64,000 nucleotides of DNA from Sipunculus nudus (lineage: Eukaryota; Annelida; Sipuncula; Golfingiida; Sipunculidae), in the NCBI GenBank assembly GCA_026874595.1, contig CM049317.1:30438901-30502900 (forward strand). The letters run 5' to 3'. Positions 37,946 through 49,245 of this stretch are shown in pieces. Below the pieces are notes generated by a model that was not told where the DNA came from, made no database searches, and saw only the letters and a program-made list of their open reading frames with translations. Each line of letters opens with the position of its first letter. Position 1 is the stretch's first letter. Position numbers and translations under genes: made by a program.

Positions 37946-38075
37946 TTTATGAATTGGGCATAAAGAATTTAACAATTTTGTCTGTTTCATGAAATGGGAA
38001 AGCAGTTGCCAATTTCATGAAATGGGCAAATACCTGAACATTTCATGAAATAGACAATTTCACATTTGGGTGGTT
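37946..38075. repeat. Palindrome-bearing repeat R3, copy 2
   Basis: Four TTTCATGAAATGGG-like or TTTTATGAATTGGG-like modules in 130 bp end with AATTTCACATTTGGGTG, matching the R3 copy at 24.8 kb. Modules are spaced about 30 bp apart. The conserved order of modules and right border shows a common origin rather than independent palindromes. Confidence 0.65.
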
Positions 38076-38253
38076 ACAAACATTAGAGCTGATCTGAATA
38101 AATGGGTGTCAGCCAATGAATTTCCTGGCACTGGAAATGGCCAGTGGTAACCTGGGTCTTCTGGTTATAAATATTTATTTGTTTTCTCCCGAGCAACACT
38201 TGCTTTTTGTGCCTGAGGGGAAACAATGTTAGTGGAACCATGTTATCAAAATA

Positions 38254-38260
<7 letters not shown>

Positions 38261-38284
<24 letters not shown>
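38261..38284. repeat. (TA)12 microsatellite
   Basis: Simple TA dinucleotide run. It sits inside a spurious minus-strand Tyr-Ile frame. Confidence 0.9.
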
Positions 38285-39027
38285 CAACTTTTCCCTGAAA
38301 CATACACAATTTTCAATCAGCAAAATGTTTATAATATGACTGACCATAAACAATTTATAATTAGGTATGTCCATGTTTTTAGATAACAGACCTGTTAGTG
38401 TTGTTAATTGTTCTGTTATCAATATGGCTATACATTTAGATTATAAAATTAAATCTGACAAGACACAAGTAACTATCAGGTAGGACTGTAGCTTTGTTTC
38501 AGAAAAAATGTACAAAATTCATTTAACATGTATGCCATGAGTTAAAATCGGATCCCCAAACACATTTACACCTAAACTTTACCCAATGTTTATGTGTCTG
38601 TCACTCTGTTTACTTTTAAATGCCCAATTACAATAAAATCTAATTTACAGGTCCTTAGAAATTTGATTTAAAGTTGCCGCTTTGCATAATATACAGTTTA
38701 GTACTGTATATTTGGTATATTAATTACAGGATCTGATAAAATGATTTTTATGAAAATAAAATAATAAAATAATAAAATAATAATATATTTATAATAAAAT
38801 CAAGTCTTGTACTTTGGATAATTTACATTAAATATAAAACAAATTTTATTTCAATATAATTATTTATTTTATTATTAAGATATAAAGAAAATATTGTCCA
38901 TTAAGATATCAAAATATAAATAAACATAAAGATGGTGAAAGGTCTGCAATACAACTGAAGATGCTGAAGGTCCGCATTATCATTCAATAAATGATAGACA
39001 CAAAGTGTGCCTATATATAACTAAGTA

Positions 39028-39234
39028 CAGGGGCGGATCTAGGATTTTGGCAAGGGAGGGGTTTATGGTTAAACCAAGGGACTAATTATACCCTTTAAAA
39101 GGTCCACAAAACCTGACGGAGGGGTTTAGCCTTAAAAAACTGGGGAAAACACTGCAAAAAAAGGTAATTTTCTCTCGCGACGGGGGGGGGGGGGGGTTTA
39201 GACCCCTTAAACCCCCCCTCTGGATCCGCCACTG
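39028..39234 (+). mobile_element. hAT-like MITE with CAGGGGCGGATC ends, copy 1
   Basis: The left end CAGGGGCGGATCTAGG is complementary to the right end CTGGATCCGCCACTG, giving imperfect 15-bp inverted termini. The 5-bp direct flanks AAGTA (39023-39027 and 39235-39239) look like a target duplication or part of an 8-bp one. The interior holds a 15-G tract and GACCCCTTAAACCCC. CAG...CTG ends of this form are typical of hAT non-autonomous elements. No coding capacity. Confidence 0.7.
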
Positions 39235-39239
39235 AAGTA

Positions 39240-41100
39240 ACAAGTGTTTGTTATCTCAGTACCAACCTATACAAATGCTTGTAGTATGAGTTTAAAGCAC
39301 TTTAGCTGTGCATGATCAAGAATGTCAAAAGTTGGCTATGGATTATCCAATGCTGACTGGCTGTACATTATCGCTGCAGATTATCAGAGCCTGTGCTGTT
39401 GATGTTGTGAGCTGCCTAGACACTTTCTTAAGAAAATATTATAACCCTTTACCACATTGGGGGGGGGGGGGGTGTTACTGGAGAGTACAATAATGTATCT
39501 AAAGTTGCTCTGACCAGGTGACCACTGACCATGTGTGACTGATATACATTGTTATTTAACCAATGCCAAAAGAACCACATGACTCATAACTGTGTAGTCT
39601 AGTTATGACCAGATCTATGATAGCAAGAACTCCTGGACAGCATAGCCCAGTGGTCAGTTTACAGTACTGACCACAATGACCAAGGGGTCAGTTGTCATAT
39701 CAAAGGGTCTGCTCACACCCACTGTGCCAGCCACTTAGGAGCTGGCAGCCACCTGCAGTACTGGCAGATTCCCCTGGTCAGGACTGACCCTGTGATGGGT
39801 AGGATGCTACAGCTTATCAGGGCCCCATAGTGACACTCTCTGCAGGTGACCTCATTGACCTTGTATCTGGTTTCACCACCACCCTTACAATCTTGATCAG
39901 TCTATCCTAATAGACCAATGCCTTCAATTATTTAAAACTTTTCGTGGTTGAAATAAATTATACATTTATATATATATGGCTCCAAAAGTACACTATGGAA
40001 CTAGTGGATATTAAGACTTTTAATCTGATGTGTTTAAAAATGTTCCTGTATATATCCTACAACAAGATTAACCTGAAGATGTAAGATTAACTAAATGGGG
40101 TAAAATACACATACTAAAATAGTATTTTTAATACACTTGGAAGATGAGAGTGAAGGTCAGAGGTCAATCTCCAATAAAGCACCTGATTCCCTGAGGTAAA
40201 ATTATACATTAGTGTTTGATTATGTGAATATGAAATAATGAAACTGAGCATTTCCAAATAGAATTTTAATATAACATTCTCCGTCTTATCAATAAAAGTT
40301 GATGAAAAAATATTTGTATTTATATGTCCATGGTTTTGTTTTGTCTTGACCAAGTATGTTTGTATCAGTGTGATAAATGAGTCATGTAGTACATATATAT
40401 GTACCTTTCACTGCAGATTATTCTTTTACATTACCTGAGTACTCATATTTCTTACATGGCTCTGCTGAAAGCCACTCTTGACCGTTTTAGTTTATGACAA
40501 TGTAAGACACCATACCTCGTGCTATGATAATTATCATGACACTTTATTCATGATAGTTGATGTTTAACACTATTGACTGGCAGAAAACCAAACTTCCCCA
40601 CATAAAAGGTAACCCTAAATTTATAAATATAAATTATTTACAAACAATCTGCCCATCAGATGCATATCCAACTACATGTAGTGACATTTTACCTGACATG
40701 CCTGTATGGTACTTTGATATATAAATAAAGTTTACCAAATCTTGTCAAAAGTGTCTATGATACATGGACCTCTGACAATATATATCTGAGTGAATCAGAC
40801 TCTGTATTGTGATGTATCTTTGGACAGCTACTCAGCCCTAATACAAAATTATGTATCTGTCACAACAAAACTAAACTGTTCATCTCCAGTAAACACATAA
40901 CTATATTTGTAATATATTATAATGAACAAAAACAAAAGGTACCAGTACACATGTATCCTCAGAAGAGCAAACTGATTTAATTATCAAACTTTGTGAGGTG
41001 GCTTAATTGAAAGAAAAGGGTACTGGTATTAATGATTTAAAGCAATTTTTGCTTATGATTTATTTTAAGTGAACACTCCTATTACTGGTATATGTGAGTA
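39240..41100. other. No gene seen
   Basis: AT-rich with a 14-G tract (39459-39472). Around 39.5-39.9 kb, GACCA/TGGTCA-like short motifs recur without a regular period. No supported feature. Confidence 0.45.
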
Positions 41101-41302
41101 CAGGGGCGGATCTAGGATTTTGGACAGGGGAAGGTTCAGCGCAGAAGGATAAAAGACAAAAAGAAATTCAAATAAAAATGTCCTCTGGTCCGGAAGGAGG
41201 GGGTCCAGGTCCCAAAATCTGGTCTGAAACCTTGTAAAAAGGTTAGTTCAGCTCAAAAAGAAGAGAGGGGGTTCAACACCCTGAACCCCCCCCCCCCCAC
41301 TG
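41101..41302 (+). mobile_element. hAT-like MITE with CAGGGGCGGATC ends, copy 2
   Basis: Begins CAGGGGCGGATCTAGGATTT, identical to copy 1 for the first 20 bases, and ends in a 13-C tract plus ACTG. The right GGATCCGC block has been replaced by the poly-C. Length (202 bp) matches copy 1 (207 bp). Internal similarity includes a GGGTCCAGGTCCC-like block in place of the Pro/Gly-codon-rich interior. Confidence 0.65.
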
Positions 41303-42103
41303 ATTTATATATATATTCCAAATTAGCTTATAGTGTTAAATGTTATCCATCAACTATTGCTACATTCCTCTACAAAAACAAGTAATTAAAATTAAAAAAA
41401 ACTGATTGCCATATAAACCTGGAATTATATCTGCACATAAGTAAAACATGTTTAGTTTTATAGGTCATGTTATAAAAAAATAAAATTTTCTATAATAGGG
41501 TCAAATTATACCATGACCTTTTGATACTATTGATACTAATACTAACACACGTGAAGCTAGAGTTGACATATTTATCAATATCCGACTTGAGGTGTACAAC
41601 AATCAGCACATCACCTACTCACTGGCTGATTGTTTTATCTCGTTTACAATGTGTTAATGACTTTATCGTGTTTACACAGCCCCAGTGACCACAGCGAGAT
41701 GCAGTCACACCCTAACTGGCTCAGCCTGGCGAAAGTTGTGTACATGGGCCGGTGGGGAAACCAACTCTGTCCAGTTACCAACTGGCCCTGAAATACGCTC
41801 ATTAAGAACTTTACAACCCACAGAAAGCATAACCACAAATGTTGATAAAATCTACAGTTGTCAAGGTCGAATATTATCGTTTTAAGATGCATTTTTGAAC
41901 TTAAAACTTTGCATATGTGACCAGCGAAATCTTGTTATTTTACTTCGCAAGTACTGATATGGAGGGGCCCGTTTACGCTCCACGCCGCTTCAACTATTTT
42001 ACGAAATTACCACGTACAGTTTACGGTTTTTTATAAGATTCAATCAGTACAAACGTTCTAGGGTATTTATAATCTTTCAAAGTGTACATTTATATGAACT
42101 TAC

Positions 42104-42260
42104 CTGAAATCGTGAGCTCGTAAGCTTAGTGAATTCCAATACTGGATAGCTTTCCCCACAGGTCACTCTGAAAGCGGAAACGCAACGGGCTTTGCATATT
42201 CATGCCTCAGGGAGCAGAAGTGCGCAGGCGCACTGGGTCAAAACACAGGTGCGCTGAACC
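42104..42260 (-). promoter_or_regulatory. Probable promoter and 5' untranslated exon of the minus-strand gene
   Basis: On the minus strand ACGAGCTCACGATTTCAG meets a consensus donor GTAAGTTC (42103). Upstream is a CpG-rich stretch with TGCGCAGGCGCA at 42221-42232, close to the NRF-1 consensus, and a TTTGCAT octamer-like motif at about 42190. There is no TATA box. This is the architecture of a housekeeping-type first exon. Its link to the coding exon at 31664 is inferred from strand and acceptor position; the transcript start is not defined. Confidence 0.45.
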
Positions 42261-42898
42261 CTAGGGGTCGTCTCAAAAGTGGCAAAATATTTTGGGTTCA
42301 CCTATTCCTTGGTGAGGTAAAGATTAATAGTCAATTTAATTCAGCTGCTTTTTATTCTGACATAGATAACATTTTCCAACGTTTTACAGAGGCTAGTTAT
42401 TTTTAACAGGCGATATTCCTTTAATATATAACGACCTGGTTTCCAAGAGAGTTAATTAAATTGATTGAATACCAAGTAAATAAATAATCAATGTAACGCA
42501 AAAAACCCGGCAAATCTTGATCTTCACCGAGCCTAGCCATCGCATTTTAAAATAAGCTCTAATTATTTAAGCTGCATTTGTGGACAGACCAAGAAATAAT
42601 TTAAAGTAATTATACAGAAAATTCATATTACTTGAAATCTAAATAATAAAATTTAAGAGATATAATCCCTATTAAAGTTTAGCTGAATTGTTAATAATTC
42701 CCCAAAGGTGGTGCTACTAAAATTAAATTATTTAATGATAGAACTATTTTTTTTTCTCCAGATGTTTAAATATGAATCAAAGTTATAATCTTGATTAAGA
42801 GCCATACTGTAATTTGTTCCGCCAGGTGTCCCCACTTACTGTCGTACTGTCTGGCCTCGAAGTAATTCATCAAAGCTGAATGAGGGAGCGAAGCTTAA

Positions 42899-43338
42899 AG
42901 GTGCCCAATCATCTGCCTTTTAAAAAATAATTTGTGTGATTCCTCTGTGTATATATTAATGATCTAAGGGTAATTCTGCTTGTGAAAGCCCTAATAGGGC
43001 CTTCGTAAAGGGTGTGTGAACTTCTTTATCAACAACACAGCAATGTTGACAAACGTAAAAACATGTTACCTAAGGTGGAAGGTTGCATATATGTGATGGA
43101 AGAAAGGTCACATTTTGCAAAAAGCCATTGGCAAAGCTCTGGCTAATCTGACTTGCTGCCAGATGCCCTTGTTGAATTTGTTTTGATTATTTTGGCGGGC
43201 ACCACATATTATAAACCGGTTTATATAATCAAAACAAGTAGCCTGTGTGCGGTGATATCCATGTTTTCTGGACTATTTTTATGAAAGCCCTAAGGGATTA
43301 CCTTAGGTTATAAAGGTCAGATAGGTGATTGGGCCCCT
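42899..43338. mobile_element. piggyBac-like MITE with TTAA flanks (440 bp)
   Basis: The left end AGGTGCCCAATCATCT and the complement of the right end, AGGGGCCCAATCACCT, match at 14 of 16 positions. Both sides are flanked by TTAA (42895-42898 and 43339-43342), the signature target of piggyBac-type elements. The interior has a perfect 16-bp palindrome TATAAACCGGTTTATA (43210-43225) framed by TTTTGATTAT and ATAATCAAAA. It encodes no transposase. Confidence 0.8.
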
Positions 43339-44589
43339 TTAACCAAACCGCTAATTCAATTGGAATGGCATCAGACTTGATGCAGTGCGAACTTAGTTCA
43401 AAGACGTTTACGGGAGGGCGTTACTGCCAAATTGCACTTCACTTTTTCATGCAAAAATCTCTGGGGACTAGCTCCTCATTATGATAATAGCTTGAAATAT
43501 GGTACCTGATAAAACTAGCTGCACAGACAGAAACTGTGAACATCAAGTTACCAGCTTACTTACTTCAACGAGCCCTGGAGATTCGAGTAGGGACAACGTG
43601 GTTTGCAATGCGTGTGGTATACGTGATAAAAAAAAACAAAAAAACATATGATCTAGCCCAAAGCTTCCGTGCTCTTTCTTGCGCTTCGTTTCCCTTCGCT
43701 GAGAAACATATATACATATACGCCGCATAATAATGCAGTTACGTGTGATCTTATTAAGTGTCCTTTTTAATGTTGGAAACGTCCTTGTGGGGGGGGGGGG
43801 GGTATCAATAAATAATTTAAGGTTACATGCTTTTAACACCCATGTGGCTTGAGTTTCCTATAATCGCACATTTTACATTCTCCACACCAGAGAAGACGTT
43901 GGAGCTAGGGTGCTAGTTTAAGTGGATTTGTGTCTAGCTAATTATTAACTTGCGTAAGAATTCTATATATAGTGTACACCTGTTACACGTCTATGGATAT
44001 TTCCAATTGTAGTTCATTACGTGAGCCTATATAAACAGGTATACCGCGCGTGAACTGCCTCAAGTGTTCTTGAGTTTACCTGTTCTAGAGTGTTGCATCA
44101 CATTACATTATACATTACATTGTGTTAAATCTGTTTACACAATGTGCCATTTTCTTCCGCCATTGCTGAATCACATATACCGTTTACTTACACAAAGTTG
44201 ACGTAAAAAAATCATAAAAAAAAAACAATATTAAAAAAGATATATAACTATTATCATAAAAGGTTATATTTTTCATTATCAACGTGCACGCCAAGTATGT
44301 GTCCGTTACACATCTGATTAACACCAACTGGAGGAACGTTTATTTTTGTTTATTAATTTTGGTGCTAAACAAACTCGTGTATACTGTGTATAATATATGC
44401 AGCCGCCATTTGCAGCGTGTCTTAACGTGTAAGTCTTATTGTCGGGTATAGATACCTTTTCCTGGGTATTCTATCACAATACAAATAAAGTAAAAACTGG
44501 AAAACCTGCATTCCAAGGAATGCAAGCCTCCGCCATGAGGGGGAGGGGTTCCTGATTGTGGGATGCTCCTAGACCTGTGTTTGCATTTT

Positions 44590-45075
44590 CTTATATTCTC
44601 AGGTTCATTAGTGCATAAGTGACCGAACATTTGTGAATATTCCTTTATGATGTTCCTGAATCCGGATCATGTGAAGTATCCACACTAAAATGCAATCGAT
44701 TCTTCATTGGCCCATTCACGCATACCTTTTAGGCACCGAGGCTGTAATGTATTTCTTTTTAATTTGTCAGCTTTATTCCTATTGAAGCTCCGTGGAAGGG
44801 GCAACTTTAAGATGCTCTGGGAACTGAGAGTCGACATCCACATACCAAAGTTCTACTTCTAGGCGCTCGACCGTGAGCTGAACAGGTGCGTCGCGCACGA
44901 GGCACTACCCTGTTTGGATTCACTTACTTTTTGGCCTATACTTTTTCCCTTGTTCACTCGTGCATAAGTGACTGCGCATTTTTGAATATTTCTTGATGAC
45001 ATCCTGAATCGGGAGAAGATGCTGGATCCACACCAAAACGTAAGCAATTCTTCTTTTGCCCATTCCTGAAATGCC
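44590..45075 (+). repeat. Direct duplication, two copies of about 125 bp, 350 bp apart
   Basis: Copy 1 (about 44598-44720) and copy 2 (about 44951-45072) share GTGCATAAGTGAC.G, TGAATATT.CTT.ATGA, .TCCTGAATC.GGA, ATCCACAC.AAAA.G and TTCTTC.TT.GCCCATTC. The intervening sequence contains a CpG pocket (44850-44900) and TTGAAGCTCCGTGGAAG. It may be two monomers of a larger repeat. Confidence 0.7.
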
Positions 45076-45130
45076 CTGAAAATTCCATGATATTCCATTA
45101 ATGATTGCTTTATTTATGCTTTGAACAATC

Positions 45131-45147
45131 ACACACACACACACACT
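45131..45147. repeat. Short (AC)n microsatellite
   Basis: About eight AC units. It generates a spurious Cys-Val frame on the minus strand. Confidence 0.9.
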
Positions 45148-45482
45148 CATGGGAATGAAAGCATATAATTATATACTCTCTTGATGGAGGCAATAACAAG
45201 ACGGAATTGGTGATGCATGTGTATGCTGAATTATACATATATTGTGTTCATAAGCATTTTCGTTATCCAAATTGCCATTATATGTTTAAACGAAATTGGT
45301 GCTTATGACGTGTTGGCTTTATTATTTGTCTGATAAAGTTGTTGTTTTTTATCAGTATATTTTATAGCCTACCGGACTTTCCCCTCTCTATAAACTGAAG
45401 AAATCATGCAGCTGCATAATTGCCCTACTTGTACACATACACAATATTACACATGCAAGTTCACAAAGGCATATATTTTTCA

Positions 45483-45595
45483 AGGCCCAGATTCAGATCA
45501 ATCGGCGATTGGTACCAAATCACGATCTATAGACAATGACCAGTCCAAACCCTGATCAGGATCTAAAGTTTATACTCAAAATCCTGGCCAGACTG
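45483..45595. repeat. CAAGGCCCAG element, copy 1
   Basis: Begins CAAGGCCCAGATTCAGATCA and continues through ATTGGTACCAAATCACGATC to CCTGGCCAG. The complement of 47250-47403 begins CAAGGCCCAGTTCCTGATCT and contains ATTGGTAAAGACCAAATCCC. The shared order of ends and ATTGGT..CCAAATC block indicates one family in opposite orientations. It is probably a small inverted-repeat element. Confidence 0.5.
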
Positions 45596-46321
45596 TGAGT
45601 GGAAAAATACAAAAAAAACCTCTTAAGCATATACTTGTGAGTAAATTAAGGAAAATTTCACCTTAGTTCAGCATATTCATAAACAAATCTAATTTCTTCA
45701 TAAAAAATATTAATGCCGTTTCTAATACATATGGAGTTAGTTGAACAAGTGAATATTATATAAGTAGGACAGATTAACCTTCATGAAGAATGAATTAATG
45801 GAATAAAAGAATATTACTGCACCGTTTACGGCACAACCTATCTTTTGTAAAAATTGAAATATGTTAAACTTGATTGATTAAACATTTTTCCGGCTTGTAT
45901 TAAATATTATAGCTATATATACATTTATCTTGCATATATATATATTTTGAATATGCAAAAAATTATATTTATTTCAGTAGCATAACTAAGAAAACACAGT
46001 CAGTGCATTTTTTAAACTCAGAATGCAAAATTTACCAGGAAAACATCTATTTACTTTATGAAAATGTTTGTAATACAAAATTTATATTATTAGTAATACT
46101 GACAATAAATCACGTAATTGAAACATTACCTACATGAATCATGTTTGTATGAATCAAAATGATTAATCCTGTATTCAATACAAAGTTAAACGCGTTATAA
46201 ATATAAACACTTTTACATTATTTTGATAATTAAAATAGAGCCTTGCAACATGTGGACATAAGGTAGAAAGTTATAGATACAGTTATGAACTAGAATACCG
46301 TTAGTCGACAAGCGACTACGT

Positions 46322-47165
46322 GTATCCGCCGACATCAGAGTGGGCAGCAGGTGAAGTGAGGCATGGATTGAGTGGCAAGGGGAAATAGAGTGAGGTGTAT
46401 TGCATATTAGCATGGATGTCTTCAGCCAAAATGTGTATGTAGGTTGCGCCACCTACCACAAAATCCAGAGAGCTGTCCAAGTTGTATACATATGCAAAAT
46501 TTTAGGCAGATAAGTCAAACCACTACTTGTATATGAGTGATTTTATCCCAAAGCAGACAATCAGAAGGACGCTGTGCAAAAATTGTGGCAGGTGGCGCCA
46601 CCAATTTTGTGTATGATTAAGAGCCATGTGAAGTCTATACATATGCGAAATTTCAGGGGGATATGTCAAACCAGTCCTGAGATATAAGCCTGAATGTCTG
46701 TAGCGTAAACATAAATGTAGGTGGCGCCACCTGCCACAAAACCGAAAAAGCTATCCAAGATGTATAAACATACATAATTTTAGGCAGATATGTCAAACCA
46801 CTTCCGAGATATGAGTGATTTTATCCCAGGGCAGATAAACAGACGGACGCTGTGCAAAAATGGTTGCAGGTGGCGCCACCATTTTTAGTGTATGTTATAT
46901 AGCTATCCAAGGGCTACATTTGTGCAATAATTTTAGCCTGATCGGTCAAACGCTTCCCAAAAATGTGAGTTTATGTGTGGAAACAGACGCACAAATGGAC
47001 GCTGGGCAGAGAGGAAAGGTCAGAGGTCAACCAAAAATGAGGGCGCAGCCGTTCAGCACATGTGACCTGATCATAATTCAGAATTAAAAAAATTCTGCCC
47101 AGTGGTTACGGCGGCGGCGTCCGACTGAAAACATAGTATCCGCAAAACTCTATTTTGGCGGATAC
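46322..47165. repeat. Array of GGTGGCGCCACC palindromes in alternating ~150/129-bp units
   Basis: The 12-bp palindrome GGTGGCGCCACC occurs at 46591, 46720 and 46869, with a diverged GGTTGCGCCACC at 46442. Spacing is about 150, 129 and 149 bp, a higher-order unit near 279 bp. Other shared blocks are ATATGTCAAACCA, GATATGAGTGATTTTATCCC and GGACGCTGTGCAAAAA. GTATCCGCC at 46322 and GGCGGATAC at 47157 are inverted ends of the whole region, and GTATCCGC recurs at 47136 to form a hairpin at 47136-47165. This looks like an interspersed element with internal tandem duplication. Nothing suggests coding. Confidence 0.75.
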
Positions 47166-47249
47166 AATAAGACCAGGGCTATAGCCACAACCTTGAATTG
47201 ATTAGACAGGAAGTAATTATAGCTTTGTCATTAATTGGAGATAGGGATT

Positions 47250-47403
47250 AAGGCCGGACTGAATCACGATAGAGATCTTTTCTGGACCAATCAAAAGTTG
47301 GTCAAAACCAGATCCCGATCGAGATAAGGTCCAGTCTTAATTTCGATCGGGATTTGGTCTTTACCAATAGTTAATTGGTCCAGATCAGGAACTGGGCCTT
47401 GAC
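47250..47403 (-). repeat. CAAGGCCCAG element, copy 2 (inverted)
   Basis: On the minus strand starts CAAGGCCCAGTTCCTGATCT and repeats the module 'GGACC...GATC.CGATCG' twice (AATCCCGATCGAAATT and TATCTCGATCGGGATCTGG), ending CAGTCCGGCCTTAAT. Internal GATCCCGATCG palindromes make it foldback-prone. Homologous to 45483-45595. Confidence 0.5.
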
Positions 47404-47451
47404 AGAATTCACATGCATATTCATGGAATGCAAATGCGTGTTGAAAGATAT

Positions 47452-47660
47452 CTAGACGCGGATCTAGGGGAGGAGTCCAGCGGGTTCGGACACCCCCCCC
47501 CCCCTTTCAGCCAAGGCAACTCTTTTTAATGTGTTCAGACCAAGTTTTGGCGCCTGGATCCCCCTTATAACCGATCCATGACCTCGGGGCCATTTCTAGG
47601 TTTTGCCATATGTCCTCCTTGGTTGGTCACGCTTTTTCCTAAATCCTTGATCCGCTCCTA
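47452..47660 (+). mobile_element. hAT-like GCGGATCTAGG element, diverged copy 3
   Basis: Left ACGCGGATCTAGGGGAGG and right CTTGATCCGCTCCTAAT are a decayed form of the CAGGGGCGGATC termini. A 12-C tract lies inside (47493-47504) and GGATCCCCCTTATAACC resembles the other copies. Too eroded to define target duplications. Confidence 0.5.
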
Positions 47661-47669
47661 ATTTCATGT

Positions 47670-47970
47670 GTACCGGTGAACTCCTCTTATTTTAATCTCA
47701 AACAAATATATGCAAATCGTTACAGTTCGGCTTACTTACAGTCCGCTAAGTTAAAACGGGGAATAGCTGTTAAGCTGATACGATTATACAATGCACGGAA
47801 TGCGGAAGACGCTTTGAGAGATTTCCTGTGCGCCGGCACGGCAACATGCATATTTTTTCTGAATACCATGCGGCACTGGCAAAAATGGCTGCATACAGGA
47901 ATTCGTTTTGTAGGATACGCATTCCGCATGTCGGATCTGCGCATGTGGAACCATACTTTACCTATTTAGA
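47670..47970. other. CpG-bearing segment with open frames on both strands, no identified gene
   Basis: Locally rich in CpG. CACGGAATGCGG and CGCATTCCGCAT form an inverted pair about 130 bp apart. Both strands are open (97 and 70 codons) but neither translation has a recognisable domain, and no splice context supports an exon. A degraded inverted-repeat element is the simplest reading. Confidence 0.35.
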
Positions 47971-48301
47971 CTAATTTAGTCAATACTGACTTTTATTAAT
48001 ATTCTACAATGCGGATCAGCTCTCTCTGCATATGGAATCTTAGCTTTTTACTCTATTTCGGACTGCCATCTGATGGCATTATCGGTAACTAAAGCGTGTT
48101 CCTGCCAGATATTATATTTGGCGCTGAAATAAATGTCTATTGATCTCAGTATAACCACTTGAAACATTTTCACCCAGAATAAGCTTAAGTATTGACTAAT
48201 ATTATATATAAACGATTCTACTTCCCTTTACATAAACAATGCCTTATGTACCTTCTGAATGGAGCAGTCATGAAGTCGAATCCACACCAACCGATTCTAA
48301 G

Positions 48302-48409
48302 TCAGAGTCCTTGAGTTTCGAGTCCAAGTCAGAGTCCTTGAGTTTCGAGTCCAAGTCAGAGTCCTTGAGTTTCGAGTCCAAGTCAGAGTCCTTGAGTTTC
48401 GAGTCCAAG
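48302..48409. repeat. 27-bp minisatellite, 4 near-perfect copies
   Basis: Units start at 48302, 48329, 48356 and 48383 and each contains two GAGTC(C) cores plus TTGAGTTTC. The 27-bp period keeps a 9-residue Ser-Glu-rich frame open, which explains the spurious plus-strand ORF. Confidence 0.9.
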
Positions 48410-49245
48410 TCAATCCTCTTTGAGTCCGAGTTATTTGAAACACGAGTCCGAGTCCAATATAACTCTCGTTATTAAAAGAAATTTAAAATTTGAGTTTATC
48501 ATGCGTGGGTTTATACAGTTAGCTTCCGATGCAGGGGTAAAACTGGATAAAGTCGGTTTCATCCCCTCAGGTCCACTTGTTTTTTGCTATGAAAATTTGT
48601 ATTAGTTACATTTCAAGGGAAACAATTATAGTGTAGAGAATCAAAGGACCTTATTTTCAACAAGATAACTAAATACCTACCTTACACCTTATTTATGAAA
48701 CAGAATTGTTTGAAAATATGAGAAATCAGTCAACATTTTACAATAGCCTATATTAGACCCATGGCACTGATGGCGGTCAGGTTCATCGGTTACATGCAAA
48801 ACAGCCTCAGTTGACAGCTGCTGATTAGATGATGTCATGCAAACACTTTAAATTATATAACCAGCAAAAACAAAGATGGTTACTAATGCAGGGATACATC
48901 ATGTCTGCCTGATCATTGTGGAGAGACTAAAAAGTTGTGAAACGTACACTTGGGATTTTTTGTAAAATTCTTAATTGCCACATTAGGTTGTTACTTCCAT
49001 ATGTAGTTTTCTAGGGATTTTATTAAAAAATATAAACTTTTAAGAAAATTTTCAAAATAAAAAGAGGTGATCAGTATGTGGTAAAACAGACTATAATAAG
49101 ACTTGGTCTCTTTTTGCAATATCCTATTATAGCAGTTCTCCTATGTGTATGTCTTGTGACTTTTATTACTGTACTTGAGATGAACTCGGCCTGATTTCTG
49201 GAGTCCTAAATTCCGAGTCCGAGTATAGGTCCGAGTCCATTTATT

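Larger units (their letters stand above)
31690..42103 (-). other. Probable first intron of the minus-strand gene
   Basis: If the 42.1-kb exon is the 5' untranslated exon, this 10.4-kb stretch is intron 1. It contains the GAGTCC element A, the 34.7-35.6 kb duplication, a 175-bp inverted-repeat MITE, an R3 copy, a (TA)12 tract and two CAGGGGCGGATC elements. The stretches 33.1-34.7, 36.2-37.9 and 39.3-41.1 kb hold nothing I can name. Confidence 0.4.

Noticed and set aside
41644-41892. Overlapping open frames on both strands near the 42.1-kb promoter
   Set aside because: No splice sites or motif; likely open by chance in a slightly GC-richer segment.
43536-43839. Overlapping frames around a 14-G tract
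   Set aside because: Composition is driven by A-rich and G-rich runs; no gene evidence.
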